Assembly: GCF_042657385.1 (NCBI RefSeq)
Contig: NZ_JBHSLA010000007.1
Span: 1 to 64,000, forward strand
DNA from: Algorimicrobium hallyeonense
Lineage (GTDB): Bacteria; Bacteroidota; Bacteroidia; Flavobacteriales; Flavobacteriaceae
Direction of reading: 5' to 3'
Length of the DNA stretch: 64,000 nt
The number at the start of each line of letters is the position of its first letter. Position 1 is the first letter of the stretch. The position numbers and the translations under genes were made by a program. Below the pieces are notes generated by a model. The model was not told the DNA's origin. It saw nothing but the letters and a program-made list of their open reading frames with translations, and did not search any database. This document shows positions 1 to 9,546 of this stretch, piece by piece.

Positions 1-105
1 TGCCGTTGGCGCAGGATTTGTTTAAATCAGGTGTTCTTTTTTGTCCAGTTACAAATCCAAATCAACGTATATATCGGGTAATATTATATTGTAATTATTA
101 CGTAT
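1..105. other. Left-edge non-coding/partial stretch
   Basis: No gene can be supported here. Two plus-strand frames are open from the window edge and stop at 27-29 or at 79-81, so the 3' end of a rightward gene may lie here, but the fragment is too short to identify. A convergent gene would fit, because the porin ends at 106 on the other strand. Confidence 0.3.
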
Positions 106-2076
106 TTATAGGAAGAAGTTCCAGACAACGCCAAAACGAACTGCAAAATCCCGATATGGATAATTTGGTGCCGAATAAAAATCATAACCCGTCCATGCAG
201 AATTAAAGTGTTCTGCTTTTAAATAGATTCGTATTTGACTAATTTTTGCATTCACAAAAAAATCAAATCGTGGAAAACTACCATAGTCTTGATTGTTCTG
301 AACATAAAACTCCGCTAACAATGGATCGTAACCATCCATCTTATAACTGGAGAAGTAACTAAAGGTTATTCCTGTTTGTAGAAACAAGGCGTTCTTAAAA
401 AACCTACTGGAATACATTAAGGTGTTTCGCGTGGTTAGTTCAGGCACATTGAATACCATACCATCATCCTGGACATTCTGATACATGATGGTATTATATA
501 AGGTAAACTTGCGAAAGAAGTTAAATCCTTTTTCCCATTTTACTTTAACGTAACTAATAGATTGATCTGTTTGAAATGGTTTAACCAAATCATCTATACC
601 ATCTTTCATAAAATAGGTATAGTCGTTTATGGTATTAAAGTCCGCTGAAATTGTTCCTAACAACTTTGAATTCACATTAAAACCAAGTTGTTGCGTTTCG
701 GTATTATTAAAATTACTTTGCCAATTATAATTTTCGTAAACACTTTGATATAGCTGATAATTATAATTAGGTGCTCGGGAATTGTGATTTACCTGCGCGC
801 CGAATGAAAATTTATCATTTAATTTATAGGAGGCATTGGCTAAAAAATAATTTCCATCAAAATCTCCAACAACATTAAAACCTGCTTCTGCATGAAGTTT
901 AAATCCACTTATAATTTTATCATACTGTCCGCCTACAGAAACAATATCACCTTTTAATCTGTTCGTTATATATTGATTATTAATAAAAGCAACTTTATCA
1001 TACCCATAATTATAATTGGTATAACCCAAGCTAAATTTAACATCACCTATTATATTGTTCTTATAATTTACCCCGAACTCTGTATTAAAATTTTCTAAAG
1101 TAACCCGGTCTCTTAAGCCACTTGCTTGAAAGGACTCTCCAAAATACGCCGTCTCTCGATCTTGGTTATATTCATAATACTTATCTTCAAAAGAAATAAT
1201 ATTAGTAACACGCAGTTCATTTCTGGAAATTGAGTCTTTGGGTTTAATTAAATAGTAGTTATGGTCTAAGTGAAAGCGCTTGCCTTTTAATATATTTTCA
1301 GCATCTTCAAAATTTACGGCCAGAACGCCACGATCTAAAAATTCCGGATTACCGGATTCAAAAAACGGGATATTATCATCGCGTACACCTCCATTTTCCT
1401 GATTCATTAAATCTTGCATGACAATGTGCGCGTTTGCAAAATACCGATTGTTTTTAGTTTTATAACTTGTGGTAAATCTAAAGTTCCCCGTACTAGTTAA
1501 TATATGTTGGTATTTCCCTAAAGACCTCAACCCTTTATAGGCTACGGAAAAATTTAACTGTTTGGATGTATTTACGGTAAAAAACGCATCTAGCTGCTGA
1601 CCTTGCTTAAAGGCTGTTTTATAATAAAGCTCCGTAAATGGTGTTGGCACCTCATAATAATTAATGTCTTCAATTTCCATATAATTAAAGTGGCGTGCTC
1701 TTGCACCAAATAAGGGCATTAAAGCATCCTTTTTATAAACGTAACTTAAAGCATTGTATGTTTGACCAACGTTTGAGAACGGCAGTAATTCAAAATTATC
1801 TCTTCTTAAATAATTAAACTTATATTCTTTTTGGATTGTTAATGTGGTATCAACATACGTCGTATCATTACTTTCGGATATAATAAGGTACTGTTCAATT
1901 TTAGCTTCAAGATTTTTAATATCTTTAATACTGGTGCTTTTTGTAGACCCCCCGTAAAGTGTATCGTTATATGGTGTGTTTCTCTGAACACTTCCATCTT
2001 TATTGATTTGCTCGATTTGACCAACCGCTAAATTCCCACAAAACACTAAAAAAATGACTAAAATTATTTTCCTCAT
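106..2076 (-). CDS. Putative outer-membrane porin (Bacteroidota porin family)
   Basis: A 656-aa exported protein. The N-terminus is a signal peptide (MRKIILVIFLVFCGNLAVGQ, cleavage near residue 20). The rest is rich in Tyr, Asn, Phe and alternating hydrophobic strands, and it ends in VVWNFFL, with the terminal aromatic typical of outer-membrane barrels. Length and composition match the 'putative porin' family that is common in Flavobacteriaceae. It probably forms a beta-barrel in the outer membrane; substrate unknown. It is divergent from rnhB, with about 70 bp between the starts. A TAnnTTTG box lies 20 bp before the ATG. The family call is by resemblance, while the barrel location is well supported. 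Confidence 0.75.
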   Translation of the reverse strand: MRKIILVIFLVFCGNLAVGQIEQINKDGSVQRNTPYNDTLYGGSTKSTSIKDIKNLEAKIEQYLIISESNDTTYVDTTLTIQKEYKFNYLRRDNFELLPFSNVGQTYNALSYVYKKDALMPLFGARARHFNYMEIEDINYYEVPTPFTELYYKTAFKQGQQLDAFFTVNTSKQLNFSVAYKGLRSLGKYQHILTSTGNFRFTTSYKTKNNRYFANAHIVMQDLMNQENGGVRDDNIPFFESGNPEFLDRGVLAVNFEDAENILKGKRFHLDHNYYLIKPKDSISRNELRVTNIISFEDKYYEYNQDRETAYFGESFQASGLRDRVTLENFNTEFGVNYKNNIIGDVKFSLGYTNYNYGYDKVAFINNQYITNRLKGDIVSVGGQYDKIISGFKLHAEAGFNVVGDFDGNYFLANASYKLNDKFSFGAQVNHNSRAPNYNYQLYQSVYENYNWQSNFNNTETQQLGFNVNSKLLGTISADFNTINDYTYFMKDGIDDLVKPFQTDQSISYVKVKWEKGFNFFRKFTLYNTIMYQNVQDDGMVFNVPELTTRNTLMYSSRFFKNALFLQTGITFSYFSSYKMDGYDPLLAEFYVQNNQDYGSFPRFDFFVNAKISQIRIYLKAEHFNSAWTGYDFYSAPNYPYRDFAVRFGVVWNFFL

Positions 2077-2095
2077 AATTATTTTTTCGACCTTG

Positions 2096-2103
2096 CAAAT
2101 GTA
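2096..2103 (-). promoter_or_regulatory. -7 promoter box for the porin gene
   Basis: The minus strand reads TACATTTG, a full match to the Bacteroidota -7 consensus TAnnTTTG. It lies 19 bp upstream of the porin ATG. No clear -33 TTG is seen at the usual distance, so the call is moderate. Confidence 0.5.
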
Positions 2104-2145
2104 TATACAATTTATAATAACGTCATTATATTAAGAATTATTTAC

Positions 2146-2745
2146 ATGCTAAAATTACAATATTCAAATTTTAAGTACGAATGTGGCACAGACGAAGCTG
2201 GAAGAGGCTGTTTAGCCGGTCCTGTTACTGCCGCTGCTGTTATTCTTCCTGAACATTTTGAAAACCTCATTTTAAATGATTCCAAGTTGCTTTCTGAAAA
2301 GAAACGAAATATTTTGAAACCTATTATAGAACACGATGCATTAGCTTTTAGTTTTGCACATATTTATCCAACGGAAATTGACAGCATTAATATATTGAAT
2401 GCATCTATTTTAGCCATGCACCAATCCATTGAAAGTCTTAATATACGTCCGAAGTTTATAATTGTGGATGGTAATAGGTTTAAACCATTTCAAGACATTC
2501 CTCACGAAACCATTGTAAAGGGAGACTCAAAATTTTTGAGTATTGCGGCCGCTTCTATTTTAGCTAAAACATATAGAGATGTATATATGGAAAGCATTCA
2601 CGAAGAATTCCCCATGTATAATTGGAAACAAAACAAAGGCTATCCAACTAAAGAACATCGGGAGGCTATTAAAAAATATGGCCCAAGCAAATACCACCGA
2701 AAATCCTTTAGATTGTTACCTGAACAGCTGAAAATGAAATTATAA
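2146..2745 (+). CDS. rnhB: Ribonuclease HII
   Basis: 199 aa, normal length for bacterial RNase HII, which cuts the RNA strand of RNA-DNA hybrids and removes single ribonucleotides from DNA. The N-terminal motif GTDEAGRG supplies D16 and E17, IIVDGNRF supplies D108, and KGDSK supplies D127. Together these are the four acidic metal ligands of the family. The C-terminal YGPSKYHRKSF segment is the conserved tail that contacts substrate. The ATG fits the start of homologues. It stands between a divergent porin gene and a rightward lipoprotein gene, a neighbourhood with no obvious functional link. Confidence 0.96.
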   Translation: MLKLQYSNFKYECGTDEAGRGCLAGPVTAAAVILPEHFENLILNDSKLLSEKKRNILKPIIEHDALAFSFAHIYPTEIDSINILNASILAMHQSIESLNIRPKFIIVDGNRFKPFQDIPHETIVKGDSKFLSIAAASILAKTYRDVYMESIHEEFPMYNWKQNKGYPTKEHREAIKKYGPSKYHRKSFRLLPEQLKMKL

Positions 2746-2785
2746 CTTCCCACTATATTCATTTTAAACCTTTAAATTATTTATG

Positions 2786-2793
2786 TAGGTTTG
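2786..2793 (+). promoter_or_regulatory. -7 promoter box before the 811-aa lipoprotein gene
   Basis: TAGGTTTG matches TAnnTTTG and lies 17 bp before the ATG at 2811. A -33 element is not clear. Confidence 0.5.
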
Positions 2794-2810
2794 TATAAAT
2801 TCCCTCATCA

Positions 2811-5246
2811 ATGAAAAACATTTGGTTTTTATGTACTTTGAGCCTACTTTTTTTAGGATGTAACTCCTCTAAAAAGAAGTCACAATTAATGGATTACCTC
2901 AATAATGACGCAGCTGTTATTGTTAAGGTTAAAAATGTAGGAAGTTTAAAAAGCAATATGAGCAACAATGCTTTTTTGCAAACTTTAGAAACCACGAAAA
3001 ACTACAAAAACCTTTCAGAAAAATTATCGCTTCTACACTATTTAAAAACAGAAGACGATTTATACGTCTCATTATTTAATACGAATGATAGTTTAGATTT
3101 TTCCATCATCACGAAAATAAAACCGGATCTTTTCTTGATAGACTCTTTACCAAACCATAGCATTGAAACTTTAAAGTATGCTAAACATACCATCACCAAA
3201 AGTCAAGTAGGTAATCAGGCGCTATTCAGCATCACAAAAGATAGTGTTTTTATAGGAGCTTCAACTAAAGCGTTATTGATAGCATCCTTGGAAGATGATA
3301 AAATTCATCCAACTATAAAAGCGCTTATCAATTCATCTCACAGCGAAAATCAACTTTCCCTTTTTATTAATAAGAAGAAAGATCGCCATATTAATAGTTT
3401 TTTTATAAATAAAAATATGAGCACGTTAACTTTAACGGATTATTTGTTTGTAGATGTGGATATAGATCAGAATGCCATGAAATTAAATGGTGTTGTAAAA
3501 TCTGCCGATTCTTCTAAAAAACTCATTGATGTTTTCAAAAACACCAAAGCTCAAGAAAACAAATTAGCAACTATTACGCCTTCCAGTAGTGATGGCTTTT
3601 TGAGTATGACATTTAATGATTATGCCATTTTTAATACAAACCTAAACGCGTATAGAACGGCAGACTCTACCGCTAGCCACACCTCCACGCTACTGGATAA
3701 TGTAATTGAAACCGGTGTAATTTATGAAGGTAACAATCGCGCCATTGTATTAAACTCTTTAGATGTTTATATTACTAAAGATGCCCTGTTGAACGATCAA
3801 GATATGATTGAAACCTATCGTGATATTGAAATTTTCAATTTTAGTGAGCCTGAATTTTTCTTTAAAACATTTTCGCCTTTCATCAATTTTAAGGATGCCA
3901 ACAAATACTGTATCGTAGATAATTTTATTGTGTTTTCTAACGATATTGAGTTTCTTCATACCATTATAGCGAGTTATAAAAATCAAACGACCTATAGTTC
4001 TCAAAGTGCGTATAAAAGTCTTAAGGACCAGTTTAGCGATGAAGCTTCTATATTAAGCGTCGTAAATCCTGATAAACTAGAAACTATTATTAACAGAAAC
4101 CTTAACGATAGTTTAAATTTAAAGTTAAACGCATTTAATGCAACAGGTTTACAATTTATATATGATACTAATTTTGCCCATGTAAATGCTGTTATTCAAA
4201 AAGGAAAAACGCGGGCAGTAGAAAATGCCGTTACGGAAATGGCAGCTGTAAAAATTGATGCTGATATATTAAATAGTCCGCAATTGGTTACCAACCATGT
4301 TACTAATGAAAAGGAAATTGCCGTCCAGGATATTAAAAACAACTTGTATCTGATTTCCAGTAGTGGAAAAATTCTTTGGAAAAAACAGCTTCAAGGCGCC
4401 ATTTTAGGCAAAATTGAACAAATAGACATGTATAAAAACGGCCGATTGCAATTAGCTTTTGCCACTGCAAATCGGGTTTATGTTTTAGATAGAAATGGAA
4501 AGGATGTAAAACCATTTCCTTTAAAATTCAACGATGCTATTACACAACCGCTTTCTGTGTTTGATTATGATGGCAATAGAAAATACCGCCTCATGGTTAC
4601 ACAAGGCAAAAACGTTTTAATGTTGGATGACAAAGGCAAAACAGTTAAAGGTTTCAATTTTGAAAAAGCCGCAGACAATCTTATCCACCAACCACAGCAT
4701 ATTAGAATTGGTAGAAAAGACTATTTATTGTTTAAAACAGCAAACAAGCTATACATTTTGGATCGTGTTGGAAAAACACGCGTTACACCAAAAGCGACTT
4801 ATACATTTTCTGATGAGGCCGTATATTTATATAAAGGTAATTTTGCAACTACTACAACAAATGGTAAGTTGGTTACTATTGATACCAAAGGAAATACGGC
4901 AGCTCAAGATTTAGGCTTAACCGATCAGCACTATTTAGAAACCACCAGTAAAACACTTGTCACCTTATCAGAAAACCGACTGACTATAAAAAGCAATACT
5001 TACGAATTGGATTACGGCAATTATAGCAAACCAAACATTTTTTACCTCAACGATAAAATTTACGTGTCGGTAACCGATAAGCAAACGCAAAAAGTATTTC
5101 TATTTGATAGTAATGCTAAATTGCTTTCTAACTTTCCTGTTTATGGTACATCTCAAATAGATATGGCAAATATGGATAAAGGTAGAAACCTAGAGTTTGT
5201 AACCAAAGGCGACAGTAACACCATTTTAATTTATCAGATAAACTAA
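2811..5246 (+). CDS. Large lipoprotein of unknown function
   Basis: 811 aa. The N-terminus is a lipoprotein signal with lipobox LFLGC (Cys17) followed by NSSKKK. Residues about 25-470 are a mixed alpha/beta region with no motif I recognise. From about residue 490 to the end there are repeated short strand units of the type 'VYVLDRNGK', 'VLMLDDKGK', 'LYILDRVGK' and 'VFLFDSNAK'. These look like blades of a PQQ/WD-like beta-propeller. The protein is probably anchored in the envelope and facing the periplasm or surface. The gene lies directly after rnhB, with its own -7 box, and is followed by the regulon-type promoter of the next lipoprotein. Function unknown. Confidence 0.7.
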   Translation: MKNIWFLCTLSLLFLGCNSSKKKSQLMDYLNNDAAVIVKVKNVGSLKSNMSNNAFLQTLETTKNYKNLSEKLSLLHYLKTEDDLYVSLFNTNDSLDFSIITKIKPDLFLIDSLPNHSIETLKYAKHTITKSQVGNQALFSITKDSVFIGASTKALLIASLEDDKIHPTIKALINSSHSENQLSLFINKKKDRHINSFFINKNMSTLTLTDYLFVDVDIDQNAMKLNGVVKSADSSKKLIDVFKNTKAQENKLATITPSSSDGFLSMTFNDYAIFNTNLNAYRTADSTASHTSTLLDNVIETGVIYEGNNRAIVLNSLDVYITKDALLNDQDMIETYRDIEIFNFSEPEFFFKTFSPFINFKDANKYCIVDNFIVFSNDIEFLHTIIASYKNQTTYSSQSAYKSLKDQFSDEASILSVVNPDKLETIINRNLNDSLNLKLNAFNATGLQFIYDTNFAHVNAVIQKGKTRAVENAVTEMAAVKIDADILNSPQLVTNHVTNEKEIAVQDIKNNLYLISSSGKILWKKQLQGAILGKIEQIDMYKNGRLQLAFATANRVYVLDRNGKDVKPFPLKFNDAITQPLSVFDYDGNRKYRLMVTQGKNVLMLDDKGKTVKGFNFEKAADNLIHQPQHIRIGRKDYLLFKTANKLYILDRVGKTRVTPKATYTFSDEAVYLYKGNFATTTTNGKLVTIDTKGNTAAQDLGLTDQHYLETTSKTLVTLSENRLTIKSNTYELDYGNYSKPNIFYLNDKIYVSVTDKQTQKVFLFDSNAKLLSNFPVYGTSQIDMANMDKGRNLEFVTKGDSNTILIYQIN

Positions 5247-5306
5247 TTATAATCAGCTATTTGAAACAAAAAAAATTGATTTCCACAATATTATATCATT
5301 AAATAT

Positions 5307-5336
5307 GTTAACTTTATAACATGGGCTTTATTAATA
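5307..5336 (+). promoter_or_regulatory. Weak copy of the GTTAACC-N13 ECF-type promoter
   Basis: GTTAACT, 13 bp, then TTTATTAATA. Spacing equals that of the seven strong copies at 10.1-14.3 kb. The second element matches at its last seven bases (ATTAATA), and the first differs from GTTAACC at one base. It lies 27 bp upstream of the lipoprotein ATG at 5364. I infer that this gene belongs to the same regulon, with less certainty than the others. Confidence 0.5.
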
Positions 5337-5363
5337 TAGCTAAATGACTACAATTTTTAAATT

Positions 5364-6020
5364 ATGAGAAAAAATTTTTTTGTGTTAGCATCCTTCATAC
5401 TCGTATTGGTTACGGTATTTAGTTGTGATGATGATGATAACCTAAATAACGGTAACGATAATCAGATTGTTCTGACTACCGAAAACAATTTATACGAAGG
5501 CGATTTATATACTTTATATTTAGAACGCGAGATAACAAATACAGAGAACGCTATAGCGGAATTTCAATTTTACATTGACAATAATCAAGGTACGCCAGAA
5601 ATTGAACTACAACTGGAAGAAGCGGAACAACAGTTAGGCACATTAAACACTAATTTGGCTATCCAAATGGGAATAGAAGCCGAATATGTTTTACCACCTC
5701 GCGTTCCAAGAAGACCACCAAACCCTCCAAACCCACCGTCACCCTGTATTGGCTGTGTTCCTTTAGCTGGGAGTTTCAGCTTCATCACCATAACGCCGGA
5801 CATAGTAAACTTAAATATCAGAATATTAGATTTTAGTACGGAAGAGGAGGTTGAAACCGTTGTGTTTAACAGTTTTAATCCTGCTGAAAACTATAATGGT
5901 GTGGTATCTATTCAACCTGCGTCATTGAACAATTTTACAGGTCAAGTAATTCTTATTATAGAAAGAGAGGATATTAACGGTGATACTACATCCTATAGCT
6001 TAAATGCTAACTTCTATTAA
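5364..6020 (+). CDS. Proline-rich lipoprotein next to the CHAT gene
   Basis: 218 aa. The lipoprotein signal ends in VFSC (Cys21), followed by an acidic run DDDDN that favours surface export in Bacteroidota. Residues about 45-100 are predicted helical and glutamate-rich. About residues 112-131 are proline-rich (PPRVPRRPPNPPNPPSP), followed at once by CIGC, a possible metal or disulfide pair. The C-terminal 80 residues look like a small beta-sandwich. It lies between a weak copy of the ECF regulon promoter and a terminator-like hairpin just before the CHAT gene. I do not recognise the family. A role as a surface partner of the CHAT protein is inference from position only. Confidence 0.7.
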   Translation: MRKNFFVLASFILVLVTVFSCDDDDNLNNGNDNQIVLTTENNLYEGDLYTLYLEREITNTENAIAEFQFYIDNNQGTPEIELQLEEAEQQLGTLNTNLAIQMGIEAEYVLPPRVPRRPPNPPNPPSPCIGCVPLAGSFSFITITPDIVNLNIRILDFSTEEEVETVVFNSFNPAENYNGVVSIQPASLNNFTGQVILIIEREDINGDTTSYSLNANFY

Positions 6021-6040
6021 CGTCAATTACATAACATTAT

Positions 6041-6077
6041 AAAAAAGCTTTTTGTAACTTTACTTAAAGCTTTTTTT
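6041..6077 (+). terminator. Terminator-like hairpin abutting the CHAT start codon
   Basis: An 11-bp stem, AAAAAAGCTTT (6041-6051) with AAAGCTTTTTT (6066-6076), runs into a T tract that ends at the base before ATG 6078. A near -7 box, TAACTTTA (6055-6062, one mismatch to TAnnTTTG), sits in the loop. It may end the upstream lipoprotein transcript, and the CHAT gene may have its own promoter or read through. Confidence 0.55.
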
Positions 6078-8831
6078 ATGCGATATTATTACCCCCTTAT
6101 TTTTTTAGTTTTAACCACCTTTTATGGTAATGCTCAAGAAGACTTTTTGATTGATGAGATAGGCAACAGTTTAAATGAAGATTTTGGTAAAGCATATCAA
6201 TACTATTACAGCCATAAAGATTCCGCATACTTTTATTTCAATCGTGTAAAGCAAACCGCAAATAAGTATCATATTATCGAGTATCAATTAGAAGCTTTGA
6301 TACGAGAATCATGGGCCGCCAATTTCCATAATGATTTATACATCATCAAAAAAAACATCCAACAGCTAGATTCAATTCAATTCAATAACAAAAAAGAATT
6401 GGATACCATCTATTTGAAAAACTATTACAGCTCTTCTATAACATATACCAAAGGACTATATGAATATGATTTGAATAACTATAAGTCTGCTTTAAATTAT
6501 TTTAATGAGGTTATAAGGACTTGTGAAGAAAATCAAAATTACTTCCAAGACCCTGAAATTTTAAAGCTTTATTTGTCTGCTACCACTTTTGTTGGCAAAC
6601 TGTACGTCAATGAAGGCAAATATCAATTAGCCAAGGATTTTTATGAAAAAACCTTACGGACTATAAATCAAAAATCGGGATTTGACATGAGCTTTTCCAA
6701 CAACATTCAAATACTGTTGGCTGATATTTATCAGAAAGAAGGGCTATTTGAAAAAGCCAATGCAAGTATTCTAAAGGTTTTGCATTATTATATTGACGTA
6801 ACAAAAAACAGCAATCGGATTATTACATCTTATCAACGCATTATTGATAACCATTTAAAACTTAAACAAACGGATAGTGCTGCGTTTTATTTAGAAAAAA
6901 TGAAGCCTTATATATCCGAAGACCATCCGCTTTTGGATCGGTATTATACTTCTAGTGCCCATATTAGTGAAGCAGAAGGGAATTATGCAGAAGCCGAAGT
7001 GGCTTTGCAAACCGTAATAGATATTTTAAAAGCAAACCCACAATCCATTGAAAATAACAAATTAGCACAAGCCTACCAAGAAATGGGCTTGATGCACATG
7101 CAGTTTGATCAGCCTAAAAAAGCTTTGACTCACTATCAATTAGCAGACCAAAACTTAAAAAAAAATAAGGCAACCATAAATCAGACCAAGTATCTTCAAC
7201 TTTTAAAACACAAAACGCAAGCTTTAAATAGTCTGGAATTGTATAATTTAAGTTTAGAATCTTCACAACAAGCCATAACCATTCTTAACGCTTTAAAACC
7301 AACCTTCAAAAACAATTCAGATAAACTCTTTTTAATAGAAGATGCCTTTCCTGTTTTTGAATCCGCTTTGGAAGCCAACTTCAAGCTATACCAAGCCACC
7401 CAGCAAGACCATTTAATTGATACCGCATTTTATTATTCGGAAAAAAGCAAATCCGTTCTTTTAATGGAAGCTCTTTTAAGCACCAAAGCCACGAAATTTG
7501 CTAACATTCCCGAAAGGATTATTGAAGAAGAACAGATTTTAAAATCGCGAATCACTTATTTGGAAAAGCAATTGAATACGTCCAAAAACACCGATTTGGA
7601 AGCTGAATTATTTGATACACAAAACACCTATCATGAACTGATAACCAAAATTGAAACCAATTATAAAACCTATTACGATTTAAAGTACAATTCTGAAGTT
7701 ATCAGCTTACCAGCATTACAGAAATTCTTGAAACCTAACACGGCGTTAATTTCCTATTTCTACGGAAACGATGCTATTTATAGTATTACCATAACTAAAA
7801 ACAGCAAAGCTATACAGCAACTAAAACGAGATGCGGTATTAGATGATGCTATTATTTCGGTTTATAATATGTTAAATAACCCGAAATCAGATTTGGAAGC
7901 ACTTAATAAAAAATCATTTCAATTGTATTCCCAATTTTTGGCACCAAATATTGAGAACGTTTCAGAAAAAAATATCATTATAATTGCCGATGGCTTATTA
8001 AATTACTTGCCATTTTCTAGTTTATCTGTAACGGGTTCAACAGAATATCTGGTTGAAAACCGTGTAATTAGTTATGTAAATTCAGCAACCTTGTTAAAAC
8101 AGCTTTCCGAAAATGCATCTATAAACAATAAGGTCTTAGCCTTTGCTCCTAGTTTTAATGGTCAAGATGCTAATAACCTATTAGCCCTACCCAATAATAA
8201 AAATGAAGCTGCAGATATTTTAAACTATTTCAAAGGAAAAACACTTACAGATAGTCATGCTACCTTGCAAAATTTCAATACCGAAAGTGCTGATTTTGGC
8301 TTATTACATTTTGCAACCCATGCCATTTTAGATGATGAAAATCCCGAGTATTCCTATTTGGCATTTCAACCAGATGGCAAGAGCAATTTATTATATGTAA
8401 GTGATTTATATAATTTAAATAGCAATACCAGTTTAGTAACCTTAAGCGCCTGCGAAAGTGGTATTGGCGATTTAAAACGCGGAGAAGGTTTTATCAGTTT
8501 AGCGCGTGGTTTTTATTTTAGTGGGGCAAAAAGTATTGCCAGTACCTTATGGAAAATTAATGATGGATCGTCCTCAAAAATCATGGGTGCTTTCTATAAA
8601 AATCTATCAAAAGGCCATGAAAAAAATGTGGCCTTACAAAAAGCACAATCGGCATTTATACATGAGAATAGCCAAAATGCATTGGCGCACCCTTACTATT
8701 GGTCAGGTTTTTTAATTTCTGGAAATATGCAAGCTATTGAAACCGCCAACAATTGGTTGTGGTATGCGCTTGGAACTTTAAGCTTCTTAATACTGCTCTT
8801 TTTTATTGTGAATCGCCGGAAATCTAGTTGA
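6078..8831 (+). CDS. Exported TPR-CHAT protein (caspase-like protease candidate)
   Basis: 917 aa. Signal peptide in residues 1-19 (ends YGNAQ). About residues 20-470 are tetratricopeptide-type helical repeats, and 480-540 are likely coiled coil. About 590-885 are a CHAT domain with the caspase-type dyad: His748 in LLHFATHA and Cys792 in TLSACESGIGD, followed by RGEGFISLARGFYFSGAKS. A C-terminal hydrophobic helix (about 893-912) is followed by NRRKSS. An N-terminal signal plus a C-terminal stop-transfer helix predicts an inner-membrane protein with the TPR and CHAT parts in the periplasm. Both catalytic residues are present. The 3' end overlaps the convergent anti-sigma-like gene by 8 bp. Substrate unknown. 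Confidence 0.88.
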   Translation: MRYYYPLIFLVLTTFYGNAQEDFLIDEIGNSLNEDFGKAYQYYYSHKDSAYFYFNRVKQTANKYHIIEYQLEALIRESWAANFHNDLYIIKKNIQQLDSIQFNNKKELDTIYLKNYYSSSITYTKGLYEYDLNNYKSALNYFNEVIRTCEENQNYFQDPEILKLYLSATTFVGKLYVNEGKYQLAKDFYEKTLRTINQKSGFDMSFSNNIQILLADIYQKEGLFEKANASILKVLHYYIDVTKNSNRIITSYQRIIDNHLKLKQTDSAAFYLEKMKPYISEDHPLLDRYYTSSAHISEAEGNYAEAEVALQTVIDILKANPQSIENNKLAQAYQEMGLMHMQFDQPKKALTHYQLADQNLKKNKATINQTKYLQLLKHKTQALNSLELYNLSLESSQQAITILNALKPTFKNNSDKLFLIEDAFPVFESALEANFKLYQATQQDHLIDTAFYYSEKSKSVLLMEALLSTKATKFANIPERIIEEEQILKSRITYLEKQLNTSKNTDLEAELFDTQNTYHELITKIETNYKTYYDLKYNSEVISLPALQKFLKPNTALISYFYGNDAIYSITITKNSKAIQQLKRDAVLDDAIISVYNMLNNPKSDLEALNKKSFQLYSQFLAPNIENVSEKNIIIIADGLLNYLPFSSLSVTGSTEYLVENRVISYVNSATLLKQLSENASINNKVLAFAPSFNGQDANNLLALPNNKNEAADILNYFKGKTLTDSHATLQNFNTESADFGLLHFATHAILDDENPEYSYLAFQPDGKSNLLYVSDLYNLNSNTSLVTLSACESGIGDLKRGEGFISLARGFYFSGAKSIASTLWKINDGSSSKIMGAFYKNLSKGHEKNVALQKAQSAFIHENSQNALAHPYYWSGFLISGNMQAIETANNWLWYALGTLSFLILLFFIVNRRKSS

Positions 8832-9546
8832 GTTCTTCTAACAAAGCCTTTGCTTTAGCTTGATTATAATTGTAATTTGCAATCAGGTTTTCTAGGTAAA
8901 TTTTAGCTTCTGCTTTGTTTTTATTCTTTATGGCTATAAGTGCCAAATACCAAGTAGATTCGGCTACAAATCCCGAGTTATCAGCTTCCACAATTTCCGT
9001 GAATAGTGTTTTGGCATCGTCAATATTTTCCAATCCTAAATGGGCTTGTGCTTTATAAAATGGAATATAGTTATGTGCTGTTGTTTCGGAAAGCGCATTA
9101 AATTTCTCAATAGCCGTTTCATAATTTTTGGTTTCGTAGGCTACAAAAGCTTCACGTTCTAATGTGTTTTCATCATCGCCTCTCGTAATGGTGTAAACGG
9201 TATTGGGATATTCACTGAAATTTGTGTTGTATAAATTGGAATAATTTGTTCCAAAAAAGGAGTTGTAGCCAAACCAGCCCAGCAATAAAACAAGGGAAGC
9301 AGCCACAGCTAAATACTTGTAATTAAATGGCGCCGTTTTTTTAGCTTTAATATCGCGTTCAAAACCTTGTAATTTTATTTTTAATAGGTCCGACTTATGA
9401 CTTTTAATGGCCTTTTTTAAGTTTTTTTCATATTCAAATTCTGCCCTAAATTCAGGGTCTGTTTCTAGGAGTTTCTGAAAAATCACGTCCTGTTCAGCCG
9501 TTAAGCTGTTAGAAAAGTAGTGATATAATAAATCTTGATTAGTCAT
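8824..9546 (-). CDS. Membrane TPR protein, probable anti-sigma factor
   Basis: 240 aa. Residues 1-75 are a charged helical cytoplasmic domain (LTAEQDVIFQKLLETDPEF) resembling the N-terminal part of Bacteroidota anti-sigma proteins. It lacks the HxxxCxxC zinc motif. One transmembrane helix spans about 78-96. Residues about 125-238 are TPR-like helices on the periplasmic side. The ATG overlaps the end of the ECF sigma gene by 8 bp, so translation is probably coupled and made in fixed ratio. The likely role is to hold the sigma factor at the membrane and sense a periplasmic state through the TPRs. The anti-sigma role is inferred from topology and position. Confidence 0.72.
   Translation of the reverse strand: MTNQDLLYHYFSNSLTAEQDVIFQKLLETDPEFRAEFEYEKNLKKAIKSHKSDLLKIKLQGFERDIKAKKTAPFNYKYLAVAASLVLLLGWFGYNSFFGTNYSNLYNTNFSEYPNTVYTITRGDDENTLEREAFVAYETKNYETAIEKFNALSETTAHNYIPFYKAQAHLGLENIDDAKTLFTEIVEADNSGFVAESTWYLALIAIKNKNKAEAKIYLENLIANYNYNQAKAKALLEELN

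Noticed and set aside
6..206. Plus-strand open frame at the left edge
   Set aside because: It overlaps the porin C-terminus on the other strand, begins in the middle of AT-rich DNA and has no motif or promoter.
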